From positions 62,001 to 126,000 of the forward strand of contig DAORJK010000009.1 of NCBI GenBank assembly GCA_035438985.1: a stretch of DNA of 64,000 bases. Direction: 5' to 3'. The notes below the pieces were generated by a model. That model searched no databases, was not told the origin of the DNA, and saw only the letters and a program-made list of their open reading frames with translations. Below are positions 1 to 8,493 of the stretch, piece after piece; the stretch's first letter is position 1; each line of letters starts with the position of its first letter. This DNA comes from UBA4408 sp002389785. GTDB taxonomy: Bacteria; Bacteroidota; Bacteroidia; UBA4408. The position numbers and the translations under genes were made by a program.

Positions 1-121
1 CTTTACTGCGTCTTTTTCAATTTACTGTCATATTTGCAACATTCCTTTAAAAGGATTGCTATGGCATTACTATTGACTAGCGCCCTACGGTTTTAAAAAT
101 TAACAATTAATAAACAAACAA

Positions 122-2035
122 ATGAGCAAAATAATAGGAATTGACTTAGGAACAACTAACTCCTGTGTTTCAGTAATGGAAGGTAATGAGCCGGTTGTTA
201 TCGCCAACAGCGAAGGTAAAAGAACAACCCCTTCGATTGTTGCATTTATCGAAAACGGAGAACGTAAAGTGGGTGACCCAGCAAAACGTCAAGCCATTAC
301 TAATCCTAAAAAAACAATATATTCAATTAAACGATTCATGGGTGAAACCTATGATAAAGTGACCTCTGAAATTTCACGCGTTCCTTACGAAGTAACTAAA
401 GGAGAAAATAATACTCCCCGCGTTAATATCGATGGACGTCAATACACCGCGCAAGAAATTTCAGCCATCGTTTTACAAAAAATGAAAAAAACTGCCGAAG
501 ATTATTTAGGCATGGAAGTAAAAGATGCAGTGATTACCGTACCTGCTTACTTTAACGATGCACAGCGTCAGGCTACTAAAGAAGCAGGAGAAATTGCCGG
601 ACTGAATGTAAAGCGTATCATTAACGAACCTACTGCAGCTGCTTTAGCTTATGGTTTAGATAAGAAAAACAAAGACATGAAAATTGTGGTGTTCGACTGT
701 GGTGGTGGAACACATGACGTATCGGTGTTGGAATTGGGAGATGGTGTATTTGAAGTAAAATCAACCGATGGAGACACACATTTAGGTGGTGACGATTTTG
801 ACCAGGTAATTATTGATTGGCTTGCCGAGGAATTTTTGAAAGATGAGCGTATTGATTTACGTAAAGATCCAATGGCTTTGCAACGTTTGAAAGAAGCTGC
901 CGAAAAAGCTAAAATCGAATTATCAAGTTCGGCAAGTACCGAAATTAACTTGCCTTACATTATGCCGGTAGACGGCATTCCAAAACACTTGGTTCGTCAG
1001 TTGAGCCGTGCAAAATTTGAACAATTGGCCGACAACTTAATTAAACGTACCATCGCTCCATGCGAAAAGGCCTTGAAAAATGCCGGATACTCAATTGGAG
1101 ATATTGATGAGGTAATTTTAGTAGGTGGTTCTACCCGAATTCCCGCGATACAGGAAGCTGTTCAGAAGTTTTTCGGTAAAGCTCCTTCCAAAGGGGTTAA
1201 TCCGGACGAAGTTGTTGCCCTGGGTGCTGCCATTCAAGGTGGTGTTTTAACCGGTGAAGTAAAAGATGTGTTGTTGCTTGATGTAACACCGCTTTCATTG
1301 GGTATTGAAACTATGGGAGGTGTAATGACCAAATTGATTGAATCAAATACAACCATTCCTTCAAAAAAATCAGAAACCTTCTCAACAGCCAGCGACAATC
1401 AACCTTCGGTAGAAATTCACATCTTGCAAGGCGAGCGTCCGATGGCAAACCAAAACCGTACTATTGGGCGATTCCACCTCGATGGTATTCCACCGGCTCC
1501 GCGAGGAGTACCTCAAATTGAAGTAACTTTTGATATTGATGCAAACGGAATCTTGCACGTAACTGCAAAAGACAAAGCAACCGGAAAATCACAAAACATT
1601 CGCATCGAAGCAAGCAGCGGATTAAGTGATGCCGAAATTAAGCGTATGAAAGACGAAGCTGAAGCAAATGCAGAAGCCGACCGTAAAGCCAAAGAATCGA
1701 TTGACAAAATGAATCAGGCAGATTCATTGATTTTTCAAACCGAAAAACAATTGAAAGAATATGGCGATAAATTACCGGCCGATAAAAAAGCTCCAATTGA
1801 AGCAGGATTAACCGAATTAAAAGCAGCACATGCTGCAAAAGATAGCGCTGCAGTGGATGCTGCTATGGAAAAATTAAATTCGGCTTGGACTGCTGCTTCT
1901 GAAGAAATGTACAAGGCAACACAAGGCGCGCCTCAAGGGGGTCCTGAAGCTTCGCAAACAGGTGATGCAAACCCGGGAGCAAGTGCTGAAGCCACCGACG
2001 TTGATTTTGAAGAAGTAAAAGAAGACAAAAAATAA
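122..2035 (+). CDS. dnaK: Molecular chaperone DnaK (Hsp70)
   Basis: This is an ATP-driven cytosolic chaperone that binds unfolded polypeptides together with DnaJ and GrpE, neither of which is in the window. The 637 aa length is normal for the family. The N-terminal signature IGIDLGTTNSC starts near residue 5, the third signature VILVGGSTRIP lies near residue 340, and the protein ends in the usual acidic EEVKEDKK tail. The second phosphate-binding signature is unusual: it reads DCGGGTHD at residues 192-199, where most DnaK proteins have DLGGGTFD. The catalytic Thr197 and both Asp are kept. A near-match to the Bacteroidetes -7 box (CATATTTG, 29-36) lies upstream. The gene is monocistronic, closed by a strong terminator at 2057-2092. 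Confidence 0.98.
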   Translation: MSKIIGIDLGTTNSCVSVMEGNEPVVIANSEGKRTTPSIVAFIENGERKVGDPAKRQAITNPKKTIYSIKRFMGETYDKVTSEISRVPYEVTKGENNTPRVNIDGRQYTAQEISAIVLQKMKKTAEDYLGMEVKDAVITVPAYFNDAQRQATKEAGEIAGLNVKRIINEPTAAALAYGLDKKNKDMKIVVFDCGGGTHDVSVLELGDGVFEVKSTDGDTHLGGDDFDQVIIDWLAEEFLKDERIDLRKDPMALQRLKEAAEKAKIELSSSASTEINLPYIMPVDGIPKHLVRQLSRAKFEQLADNLIKRTIAPCEKALKNAGYSIGDIDEVILVGGSTRIPAIQEAVQKFFGKAPSKGVNPDEVVALGAAIQGGVLTGEVKDVLLLDVTPLSLGIETMGGVMTKLIESNTTIPSKKSETFSTASDNQPSVEIHILQGERPMANQNRTIGRFHLDGIPPAPRGVPQIEVTFDIDANGILHVTAKDKATGKSQNIRIEASSGLSDAEIKRMKDEAEANAEADRKAKESIDKMNQADSLIFQTEKQLKEYGDKLPADKKAPIEAGLTELKAAHAAKDSAAVDAAMEKLNSAWTAASEEMYKATQGAPQGGPEASQTGDANPGASAEATDVDFEEVKEDKK

Positions 2036-2056
2036 TAATTGAATGCTTAAAAATCA

Positions 2057-2092
2057 AACAGAGGTACCTGTATTGCTACCTCTGTTTTTTTT
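2057..2092 (+). terminator. Rho-independent terminator of dnaK
   Basis: A perfect 10-bp stem (2057-2066 with 2077-2086) has a 10-nt loop and runs into a series of T (2085-2092). It lies 22 nt after the dnaK stop. Confidence 0.85.
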
Positions 2093-2093
2093 A

Positions 2094-2101
2094 TACATTT
2101 G
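2094..2101 (+). promoter_or_regulatory. Candidate Bacteroidetes -7 box for the cold-shock gene
   Basis: TACATTTG fits the Bacteroidetes primary sigma consensus TAnnTTTG. A TTG at 2073-2075 lies 18 nt upstream as a possible -33 element. That TTG falls inside the loop of the dnaK terminator. This is inference from motif and position only. Confidence 0.5.
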
Positions 2102-2139
2102 CGCTAATTAATTAATAATCATCATTTATCATTACAAGT

Positions 2140-2331
2140 ATGAAAACAGGTACCGTAAAATTTTTTAATGTAACCAAAGGTTTTGGTTTTATTAAGGAGG
2201 ACAATTCCGATCAGGAAATTTTTGTTCATGCATCAGGTTTAGTCGACCAAATACGTGAAGCCGATAAAGTTACTTTTGAAGTAACCGAAGGCAAAAAAGG
2301 GTTAAATGCTGTGAATGTAAAAAAAGCATAA
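2140..2331 (+). CDS. Cold-shock domain protein (CspA family)
   Basis: This 63 aa protein is a single cold-shock domain. The RNP1-type KGFGFI and RNP2-type IFVHAS motifs bind single-stranded RNA or DNA. Family members act as RNA chaperones that melt secondary structure, often in cold or stationary phase. It has its own promoter candidate (2094-2101) and terminator (2355-2384), so it is probably expressed alone. The 5' leader from the predicted start site is about 30 nt, too short for a large thermosensor. Assignment to the family is firm. Whether it is a cold-induced or a constitutive paralogue cannot be told. Confidence 0.95.
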   Translation: MKTGTVKFFNVTKGFGFIKEDNSDQEIFVHASGLVDQIREADKVTFEVTEGKKGLNAVNVKKA

Positions 2332-2354
2332 ACATAGTTTACTTAATTCACTAC

Positions 2355-2384
2355 AACGCTTTCCGGTTTCGGGAAGCGTTTTTT
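2355..2384 (+). terminator. Rho-independent terminator of the cold-shock gene
   Basis: AACGCTTTCC (2355-2364) pairs with the complementary arm ending in GGAAGCGTT (to 2380), with one G-T pair, and is followed by a T run. Confidence 0.8.
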
Positions 2385-2416
2385 ATTTAAAAAAGTAGCA
2401 GGCTATTTTGAGTTCC

Positions 2417-2561
2417 TCCCCTGCTCGTCCGCGTTTGCAAAGCGGATGGATAAAATTTTTGTTTGTTACGCAATAACGAAAAATACTGCTTTCCCCTTCT
2501 CGTCCGCGTTTGCAACGCGGATGGATAAAATTTGTGATTGTAACGAAATAACGAAAAATAC
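2417..2561. repeat. Two tandem copies of a REP-like palindromic repeat
   Basis: Copies at 2417-2486 and 2492-2561 have a 75-nt period and are nearly identical. Each contains a GC-rich palindrome. In copy 2 (2503-2521) TCCGCGTT and AACGCGGA form an 8-bp stem around a 3-nt loop. Copy 1 (2428-2446) has one mismatch. The palindrome is followed by a shared flank ending ATAACGAAAAATAC. It is much more GC-rich than its surroundings. This resembles bacterial REP elements, which are often mobilised by RAYT transposases, although no RAYT gene is in the window. The repeat occupies most of the gene-free 2332-2644 interval. Confidence 0.75.
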
Positions 2562-2644
2562 CCCTAATATTAGTTAGAAAATGAAGCACTATTTTTAATT
2601 ATTTTTAGAGCCTAAATTAATGTAAACCTAACTATTCAATCGGT

Positions 2645-4585
2645 ATGAAAAATACTTATTACACTTTACTTGCTTTTAGTTTATTGTTTGTTGGAACTGT
2701 ATTTAATTCCTTTGCAGGGATTGGCGACACTACTCATGTGATGACCCACAACCAGCAAACCATGGTTACTAATCCCAACACCGGAAATAACCCTTACAAA
2801 GCTTGGGGTGTTTTTCCTGCTGCAGGAACCGATTATCGAAAGATTATTTTAAATATCAATTACAAATGTCCAACAGGCATGGCTTGCGGCGAGTGGGATT
2901 ATATTGACTGGGTGTATATTCGCCGATTAGGTGGTGTGGCAGCTGTTTCAAAAGACATGGAAATAGCACGTTTTATTACACCATACGGAAATTCATTTAA
3001 TTCAACTTGGCATGCCGAGTTTCATTTAGACCTTACCGATTACGCAACATTTTTGCACGACTCAGTTGAAATTGAATACAACCATACCGGTTATGAAACA
3101 AATGTTGGAAAAGGTTGGTCGGTAACAGTTGAATTTGAACTGATAGAAGGAACTCCCATCATGCCTCCTTTAAAATTTACCCAATTGTGGAATGGTAGTT
3201 TTCCTTATGGTAATACTTCTAACCCAATTGAAAACTACTTGCAAGCCGACACCTTAGTAGTAGACACTGCTGCTACTTTAGGACGTATTCGAATTTTACA
3301 ATCGGGGCATGGTAGCGACAATACCCAATGTGCCGAGTTTTGCGCAAAAACTCGCTCGGTATACTTTAATGGAGCTTTGGTTGGGCAACGTTCTATTTGG
3401 CGTGCCAATTGTGGTTTAAATCCAATTTATCCACAGGCAGGTACCTGGATTTATAGCCGAGGTAACTGGTGTCCGGGCTCATGGGTGTTCCCCGATTTTT
3501 ATGAAGTTAGTTTAACCGGTGGTACCAGCAATACAGTGGATGTGAATATGCAAAACTATACCAGCTCAAGCCCATCAGCCAACTATGCTTTTAACGCACA
3601 ATTTATAGAATACGGTCCACACAGTAACGCCTTGGATGCATCCATTGAAGAAATTTATTCTCCTAATGCAATGTTTGAATATACGCGTGCGAATCCGGTT
3701 TGTGACAATCCTAAAATTAATATCCGTAACAATGGAAGCAGCACCATTACCTCAGCTACCATAAAATATGGAATTGAAGGTCAACCTGAAAGTACACACA
3801 ATTGGGTAGGTACCTTGGCAAAAAATAAATCAACCGACATTACATTAGGTGATGTAATTACTCCTGTAGCCGGCAATCAAACTTTCAAAGCATACATTGC
3901 CAGCATAAATGGAGCAGCCGATCAATACAATTACGATGATACCATGCGTACAACTGCAATTATTCCTCCGGCCTGGGATTCTGTGTTTGTATTTGTATTT
4001 AAAACCAACAATCAGCCGGTTCAAAATAGCTACACTTTAAAGGATCATGCCGGTACAACCTTGTATTCGCGTGTGGCGGGTTCTATGACCGCTAACACTA
4101 CTTACCGTGATACCTTTAGATTAATTCCGGGAGGTTGTTACCGATTTACTTTTAACGATTCGGGCAACGATGGATTAAGCTGGTGGGCGAATACCGCCGG
4201 AGGTAGTGGTACTGCAAAGTTTGCTAAACTTAATAATGCTACCATTAAAACTTTTAATCCTGATTTTGGAAGCCAAATTTTTCAAAGTTTTACTGTAGCC
4301 CTTGCTCCGAATACTGTTCAGGAAATCAGCAATGAATTTAAATTGGAAGCTTTCCCTAATCCTACTATTGGTATTGTAAATCTTGAATTATTTTTGCCAA
4401 AAGAAGAAGCTGTTACCATTCAACTATTTAATAGTGTAGGGCAGCAATTGGAAGAAAAATCTGTTAGCAAAACAATGCATCAGTTTTTTGATTTCGATTT
4501 AAGTAAGTACGAATGCGGAATGTATTACGCTAAAGTTATTTCTGCTTCATATACCGAAACAAAAGAGATTGTATTGACTAAATAA
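2645..4585 (+). CDS. Secreted peptide-N-glycosidase F-like protein with T9SS type A sorting domain
   Basis: This 646 aa exported protein probably cleaves N-glycans from asparagine (amidase chemistry). Residues 1-24 are a signal peptide. Residues about 65-290 align by eye with Elizabethkingia PNGase F. They share CGEWDY (81-86), whose Asp85 matches catalytic Asp60. They also share the ARFITPY segment (108-114), CAEFC (229-233), whose Glu231 lies where Glu206 is expected, and the Cys-rich run NCGLNP ... GNWCPG (255-278). The equivalent of Glu118 is not certain. A middle CARDB-like region follows (about 335-430). The protein ends in a type A sorting domain (FPNPT ... TKEIVLTK), so T9SS export is likely. 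Enzymatic activity is inference. Confidence 0.85.
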   Translation: MKNTYYTLLAFSLLFVGTVFNSFAGIGDTTHVMTHNQQTMVTNPNTGNNPYKAWGVFPAAGTDYRKIILNINYKCPTGMACGEWDYIDWVYIRRLGGVAAVSKDMEIARFITPYGNSFNSTWHAEFHLDLTDYATFLHDSVEIEYNHTGYETNVGKGWSVTVEFELIEGTPIMPPLKFTQLWNGSFPYGNTSNPIENYLQADTLVVDTAATLGRIRILQSGHGSDNTQCAEFCAKTRSVYFNGALVGQRSIWRANCGLNPIYPQAGTWIYSRGNWCPGSWVFPDFYEVSLTGGTSNTVDVNMQNYTSSSPSANYAFNAQFIEYGPHSNALDASIEEIYSPNAMFEYTRANPVCDNPKINIRNNGSSTITSATIKYGIEGQPESTHNWVGTLAKNKSTDITLGDVITPVAGNQTFKAYIASINGAADQYNYDDTMRTTAIIPPAWDSVFVFVFKTNNQPVQNSYTLKDHAGTTLYSRVAGSMTANTTYRDTFRLIPGGCYRFTFNDSGNDGLSWWANTAGGSGTAKFAKLNNATIKTFNPDFGSQIFQSFTVALAPNTVQEISNEFKLEAFPNPTIGIVNLELFLPKEEAVTIQLFNSVGQQLEEKSVSKTMHQFFDFDLSKYECGMYYAKVISASYTETKEIVLTK

Positions 4586-4602
4586 TAAAACAAAAACTAT
4601 TT

Positions 4603-4640
4603 AAAAGTCCTGCCGGTATTGCACTAGCAGGACTTTTTTT
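4603..4640 (+). terminator. Rho-independent terminator after the PNGase F-like gene
   Basis: An 11-bp stem (AAAAGTCCTGC at 4603-4613 with GCAGGACTTTT at 4627-4637) has a 13-nt loop and a T run. Flanking A and T runs could let it act in both directions. Confidence 0.85.
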
Positions 4641-4722
4641 ATGTGTTTATTTAGGAGTAAGCTCTACTAGTTTATTATAAAATGGAAAATCATTTTTATG
4701 CTGGATTTATTGTTGGAAATAC

Positions 4723-4753
4723 AAAAAAAATCCGTGCAGTTTTATACTACACG
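4723..4753 (-). terminator. Rho-independent terminator of pyrG
   Basis: On the minus strand, CGTGTAGT (4753-4746) pairs with ACTGCACG (4740-4733) with one G-U pair and a 5-nt loop, followed by eight T (4730-4723). It lies about 50 nt past the pyrG stop. Confidence 0.7.
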
Positions 4754-4804
4754 CAGCATGCTTTTTAATTTTACTATAAGTGGATTATGGCTGGCTCAAT
4801 ACAC

Positions 4805-6433
4805 TTAGGCCTTTTCTTGTAAGCGCACACTTTTTAAAGATTTTACGGCTTTAACGAAGTTAACAAATAAAGGATGAGGATTAGCAACGGTGCTTTTGTA
4901 TTCGGGATGAAACTGAACACCAACAAACCACGGATGATTATCTAATTCAACAATTTCAACCAAATCATTCTCGGGATTTATACCGGTTGCTTTCATACCG
5001 GCTTTTTCGAAGTCGATTAAATATTTGTTGTTAAACTCATACCGATGACGGTGGCGCTCCGAAATTAAGTCCTTTTGATAAATCTCCATCGCCAAAGTTT
5101 CCTCGGTAATTTTACAATTGTAAGCTCCCAAGCGCATGGTTCCTCCCTTTTTTGTAACCTTTTTCTGGCTTTCAAGCAAATGAATTACCGGTGCTGTGGT
5201 AGTTTTATTCATTTCGGTGGAATGAGCATCTTGCATTCCTAATACATTTCGGGCAAATTCAATTACGGCACATTGCATACCCAGGCAGATTCCCAAAAAT
5301 GGAATATTGTTTTCGCGTGCATATTTTATGGCGGTAACTTTACCTTCAATGCCTCTTTCGCCAAAACCCGGAGCTACCAATATTCCTTTTAAACCTTTTA
5401 GTTGCTTTTGTACATTCTTATCGTCAATACTTTCAGAGTGTATCCAGGTTAAGTTTACTTTGCAATCGTTGGCAACGCCAGCATGAATAAAGGCTTCGGC
5501 AATTGATTTATACGCATCCTTTAATTCGATGTATTTTCCAATTAATCCTATTGACACAACTGAAGTTGGATTTTTTAAACTAAATAAAAACTTGTTCCAA
5601 TCGCCTAATTGAGGCTCTTGCCCTAAGGGCATGTTTAGTTTATTAAGTACTACTTTATCCAATTCTTCTTCACGCATCAACACCGGCACATTGTATATCG
5701 AATCGGTATCGATGCTTTCGATTACTGCATTTGGCGCCACGTTGCAAAAAAGAGCAACCTTACGGCGAATATCCTTATTTAACTCATGCTCAGTTCGACA
5801 CACCAAAATATCGGGTTGCACTCCATATTCGAGTAAGGCTTTAACAGAATGCTGTGTAGGTTTGGTTTTTAATTCTCCGGCGGCTGCCAAATAAGGTACA
5901 AGTGTTAAATGAATTACCAGGCACTCGTTACCAAGCTCCCATTTTAATTGTCGTACAGCTTCAATATAGGGCAAGGATTCAATATCACCAACAGTTCCTC
6001 CTATTTCGGTAATAACAAAATCAAACTTAGTATCTTTTCCTAATCGACGAATTCTATCTTTAATTTCATCGGTAATGTGTGGAATCACTTGAACTGTTTT
6101 TCCTAAAAATACTCCTTGGCGCTCTTTATCAATTACCGATTGATAAATTCTACCGGTGGTTACATTATTTGCTTGCGAAGTAGGAACATTTAAAAATCGT
6201 TCGTAATGTCCCAAATCCAAATCGGTTTCTGCACCATCGTCGGTTACAAAACATTCGCCGTGTTCGTATGGATTAAGTGTACCCGGATCGATGTTAATGT
6301 AAGGATCGAGCTTTTGAATGGTAACTGAATAGCCTCTAGCTTGCAACAATTTAGCCAGCGATGCTGATATAATTCCTTTCCCTAAAGATGATGTTACTCC
6401 CCCCGTTACGAAAATATATTTTGCTGACGACAT
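4805..6433 (-). CDS. pyrG: CTP synthase
   Basis: This enzyme makes CTP from UTP, ATP and glutamine, the last step of pyrimidine nucleotide synthesis. At 542 aa it has the normal two-domain layout. The N-terminal synthetase has the P-loop SSLGKG (15-20) and the conserved KLDPYINIDPGTLNPYEHGE block (41-60). The C-terminal class I glutamine amidotransferase has nucleophile Cys383 in GICLGMQ and His509/Glu511 in QFHPE. All key residues are present. A TACTTTTG -7 box at 6481-6488 and its own terminator suggest a separate transcript from tatC upstream. Confidence 0.98.
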   Translation of the reverse strand: MSSAKYIFVTGGVTSSLGKGIISASLAKLLQARGYSVTIQKLDPYINIDPGTLNPYEHGECFVTDDGAETDLDLGHYERFLNVPTSQANNVTTGRIYQSVIDKERQGVFLGKTVQVIPHITDEIKDRIRRLGKDTKFDFVITEIGGTVGDIESLPYIEAVRQLKWELGNECLVIHLTLVPYLAAAGELKTKPTQHSVKALLEYGVQPDILVCRTEHELNKDIRRKVALFCNVAPNAVIESIDTDSIYNVPVLMREEELDKVVLNKLNMPLGQEPQLGDWNKFLFSLKNPTSVVSIGLIGKYIELKDAYKSIAEAFIHAGVANDCKVNLTWIHSESIDDKNVQKQLKGLKGILVAPGFGERGIEGKVTAIKYARENNIPFLGICLGMQCAVIEFARNVLGMQDAHSTEMNKTTTAPVIHLLESQKKVTKKGGTMRLGAYNCKITEETLAMEIYQKDLISERHRHRYEFNNKYLIDFEKAGMKATGINPENDLVEIVELDNHPWFVGVQFHPEYKSTVANPHPLFVNFVKAVKSLKSVRLQEKA

Positions 6434-6480
6434 AAAATGAGTGCTAAAGGCTTTAGATTAAATTAATAAGTACGGACGGG

Positions 6481-6488
6481 CAAAAGTA
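6481..6488 (-). promoter_or_regulatory. Candidate -7 box for pyrG
   Basis: The minus strand reads TACTTTTG, matching TAnnTTTG, 48 nt upstream of the pyrG start codon. No good -33 box was found. Confidence 0.45.
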
Positions 6489-6539
6489 GAATTTTTTTTG
6501 CGATTAGCTTCTAGCTCTTGCAGAATTATTAACGAGTTA

Positions 6540-7373
6540 CTAAGAATTTTTAGTACCCTTTTTTAGCACATACATCGAAACAAAAATGCTAATCTCATAC
6601 AATAAATACAGCGGAAAAGCCACAAGCAATTGAGAAGTTACATCGGGCGAAGGCGTTATTACTGCCGCAACAATTAAAATTACAATCACTGCATGTTTCC
6701 TAAACTTGCGCATAAATTGAGGCGACATCAAACCTATTTTAGTTAAAAAATAAACTACAATGGGCAATTCAAATACTAAACCGGAAGCGAGCGTAATCGT
6801 AGTTATAGTTGAAATAAAGGAATCCATTTCAATCATATTCTTAACATCGCTGCTCATTTGATAGTTTCCTAAAAAATTAATGGATAAAGGAGCAATGATA
6901 TAGTAACCGAAAGCTACACCAATCGCAAATAGTGAAGAAATAAAAAACACCAAGCCACTTGTATATTTGCGCTCAGTTTCTTTTAAACCCGGCTTTACAA
7001 ATCTCCATAATTCCCATATTACATAAGGAAATCCTAAAATTAATCCGGCAACAAAAGCAATCCACATATGCATGGTAAACTGCCCCGAAAGTTGTGTATT
7101 AATTAAATCAAAATTCAAACTTTTTATGCAAAGTGCATCACCCAAGCCAAGAAAATCAGATAAGCGGCACATTTGCACGTAGGTCCAAAAATCGGCGTGA
7201 CGGGGTGCAAAAATTATTTTATCGAAGAGTATATCGTTGTATACAAAAGCTAAAATAGCTAATGAAAAAACTACAATGGCCGAACGAACCAAATGCCAAC
7301 GCAAGGCCTCAAGATGTTCCAGAAAGGACATTTCAGAGGCAGGATTCGCAGCTTTTTTAAATCGTTCGAACAT
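6540..7373 (-). CDS. tatC: Twin-arginine translocase subunit TatC
   Basis: TatC is the inner-membrane receptor that recognises twin-arginine signal peptides of folded proteins and works with TatA/TatB, neither of which is in the window. The 277 aa sequence has the typical N-terminal motif MSFLEHLEALRWHLVRS (residues 15-31). It has about six hydrophobic segments, and the conserved PYVIWELWRFVKPGL loop is at about residues 116-130. The loop between the first two membrane spans is longer than in E. coli TatC, as is common in Bacteroidota. A TACCTTTG -7 box lies just upstream. Confidence 0.97.
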   Translation of the reverse strand: MFERFKKAANPASEMSFLEHLEALRWHLVRSAIVVFSLAILAFVYNDILFDKIIFAPRHADFWTYVQMCRLSDFLGLGDALCIKSLNFDLINTQLSGQFTMHMWIAFVAGLILGFPYVIWELWRFVKPGLKETERKYTSGLVFFISSLFAIGVAFGYYIIAPLSINFLGNYQMSSDVKNMIEMDSFISTITTITLASGLVFELPIVVYFLTKIGLMSPQFMRKFRKHAVIVILIVAAVITPSPDVTSQLLVAFPLYLLYEISIFVSMYVLKKGTKNS

Positions 7374-7389
7374 AATTTTTTGTGGCCGT

Positions 7390-7397
7390 CAAAGGTA
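7390..7397 (-). promoter_or_regulatory. Candidate -7 box for tatC
   Basis: The minus strand reads TACCTTTG. A TTTG at 7420-7423, 22 nt further upstream, could be the -33 element. The predicted leader is only about 10-15 nt. Confidence 0.45.
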
Positions 7398-7413
7398 ATG
7401 CTTTGTACCAAAC

Positions 7414-7455
7414 GAAAAACAAAAGAGACAGAAAAATGAATTTCTATCTCTTTTG
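7414..7455 (-). terminator. Terminator hairpin after the 280-aa beta-barrel gene
   Basis: Two 15-nt arms (7441-7455 and 7420-7434) pair with a single G-U, around a 6-nt loop. On the minus strand they are followed by TTTTTC. This sits about 60 nt past the gene at 7517. Confidence 0.65.
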
Positions 7456-7516
7456 CAGGTATGGTAATTACTGTATACTGATGTTATACGCTTCGACGAA
7501 ATAGCATCCGGTTTAT

Positions 7517-8359
7517 TTAAAAATGAAAGGAAGCATAAATTAGAGCATTCCCATTTTTTAGTCCCGACTCAAAGGAAAAATTAGTTGAGCCACCAATATT
7601 TTTAGTTTGTGTTTTTCTTTCGGCATTAATTGGATCCCAGATCTCCGAAACCTCTTGTCCTTCGCCTTGAACGCCAACTCTAAATGAAACGCCATACTCC
7701 ATACCAATGGCAATTTTCGGGAAAATAAAATACTCCATTCCAATAAATCCACGTAGTCCTAATCCATAGGTAGCTCCTTGTTTTGCTTGTGTAATGCGAC
7801 TACCATCGCTCTTAATATTGCCGTTGAAATTATTGGAAGCCGGTGAAATAGTGTTTTTACTATAACTATTGCCATAGCTGTATTTATTCTTGCTGCCGTT
7901 TAGGTAAAACAAGGAAACCTCGCCTCCATACAAACCTTGTAAACGTGTTTTTCCTTTGCGTTTTTCAATACCTGCACCCAGTGTGAAGTTGGTTCGCGTA
8001 TTTTTCCATTCATCTACAACAGTAACATTGGGATCGGTTTGACCATCTTTGGTTGTGTTGTATTTCTGAGTTTGAGAACTAACTCCAACATTTAGTTTAA
8101 TGCGAACAGCTTTTTTTTCATGTAAAAAATATTTACCCATTACAGTTAAACTACTATCGCCAAATGATTTAAAAATAGAATTATTTCCTGCAGAAGAAAA
8201 AGCATTTCCAAGGTAGTTAAAAAAAGGTGCTGCATCTACTGCTATTGCCCAATCGCCTGAATCGGGTAACATTTTTTCGCCTTTTTTAGAAAGCAGTTCT
8301 TGTGCATTTACCACAGTAATTGAACAAAGTAATGCACACAGCAGAAATTTATTTTTCAT
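7517..8359 (-). CDS. Putative outer-membrane beta-barrel protein
   Basis: I do not recognise a named family. The 280 aa protein starts with a signal peptide (residues 1-19, cut after VNA). The rest alternates polar and hydrophobic residues, with many Gly, Asn, Ser and aromatics (for example GLGLRGFIGMEYFIFPKIAIGMEYGVSFRVG). It ends in ASFHF, the terminal aromatic typical of outer-membrane barrels. The length would fit an 8-12 stranded barrel. It is monocistronic between divergent or unrelated neighbours, with a terminator downstream. Function is unknown. It is probably a structural or porin-like outer-membrane protein. Confidence 0.75.
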   Translation of the reverse strand: MKNKFLLCALLCSITVVNAQELLSKKGEKMLPDSGDWAIAVDAAPFFNYLGNAFSSAGNNSIFKSFGDSSLTVMGKYFLHEKKAVRIKLNVGVSSQTQKYNTTKDGQTDPNVTVVDEWKNTRTNFTLGAGIEKRKGKTRLQGLYGGEVSLFYLNGSKNKYSYGNSYSKNTISPASNNFNGNIKSDGSRITQAKQGATYGLGLRGFIGMEYFIFPKIAIGMEYGVSFRVGVQGEGQEVSEIWDPINAERKTQTKNIGGSTNFSFESGLKNGNALIYASFHF

Positions 8360-8446
8360 AGTTTTAATGAGTTAGAATTATTGATGAACGCAATTTTACT
8401 ATAAATATTGCTTCTGTACAGATGAACAACAGAGCAGGTTTGTTTG

Positions 8447-8454
8447 CAAATCTA
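8447..8454 (-). promoter_or_regulatory. Candidate -7 box for the beta-barrel gene
   Basis: TAGATTTG on the minus strand fits TAnnTTTG. It lies 87 nt upstream of the start codon at 8359. This is motif evidence only. Confidence 0.35.
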
Positions 8455-8493
8455 CTAATAATACTAGCAAATTTTTGTACTTTCTTCGTTGAA

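Noticed and set aside
2383..2589. Minus-strand ORF of 68 codons over the 2.4-kb repeats
   Set aside because: Its protein repeats simply mirror the palindromic DNA repeat (two CKRGR-type segments), with no start context. It is an artefact of the repeat.
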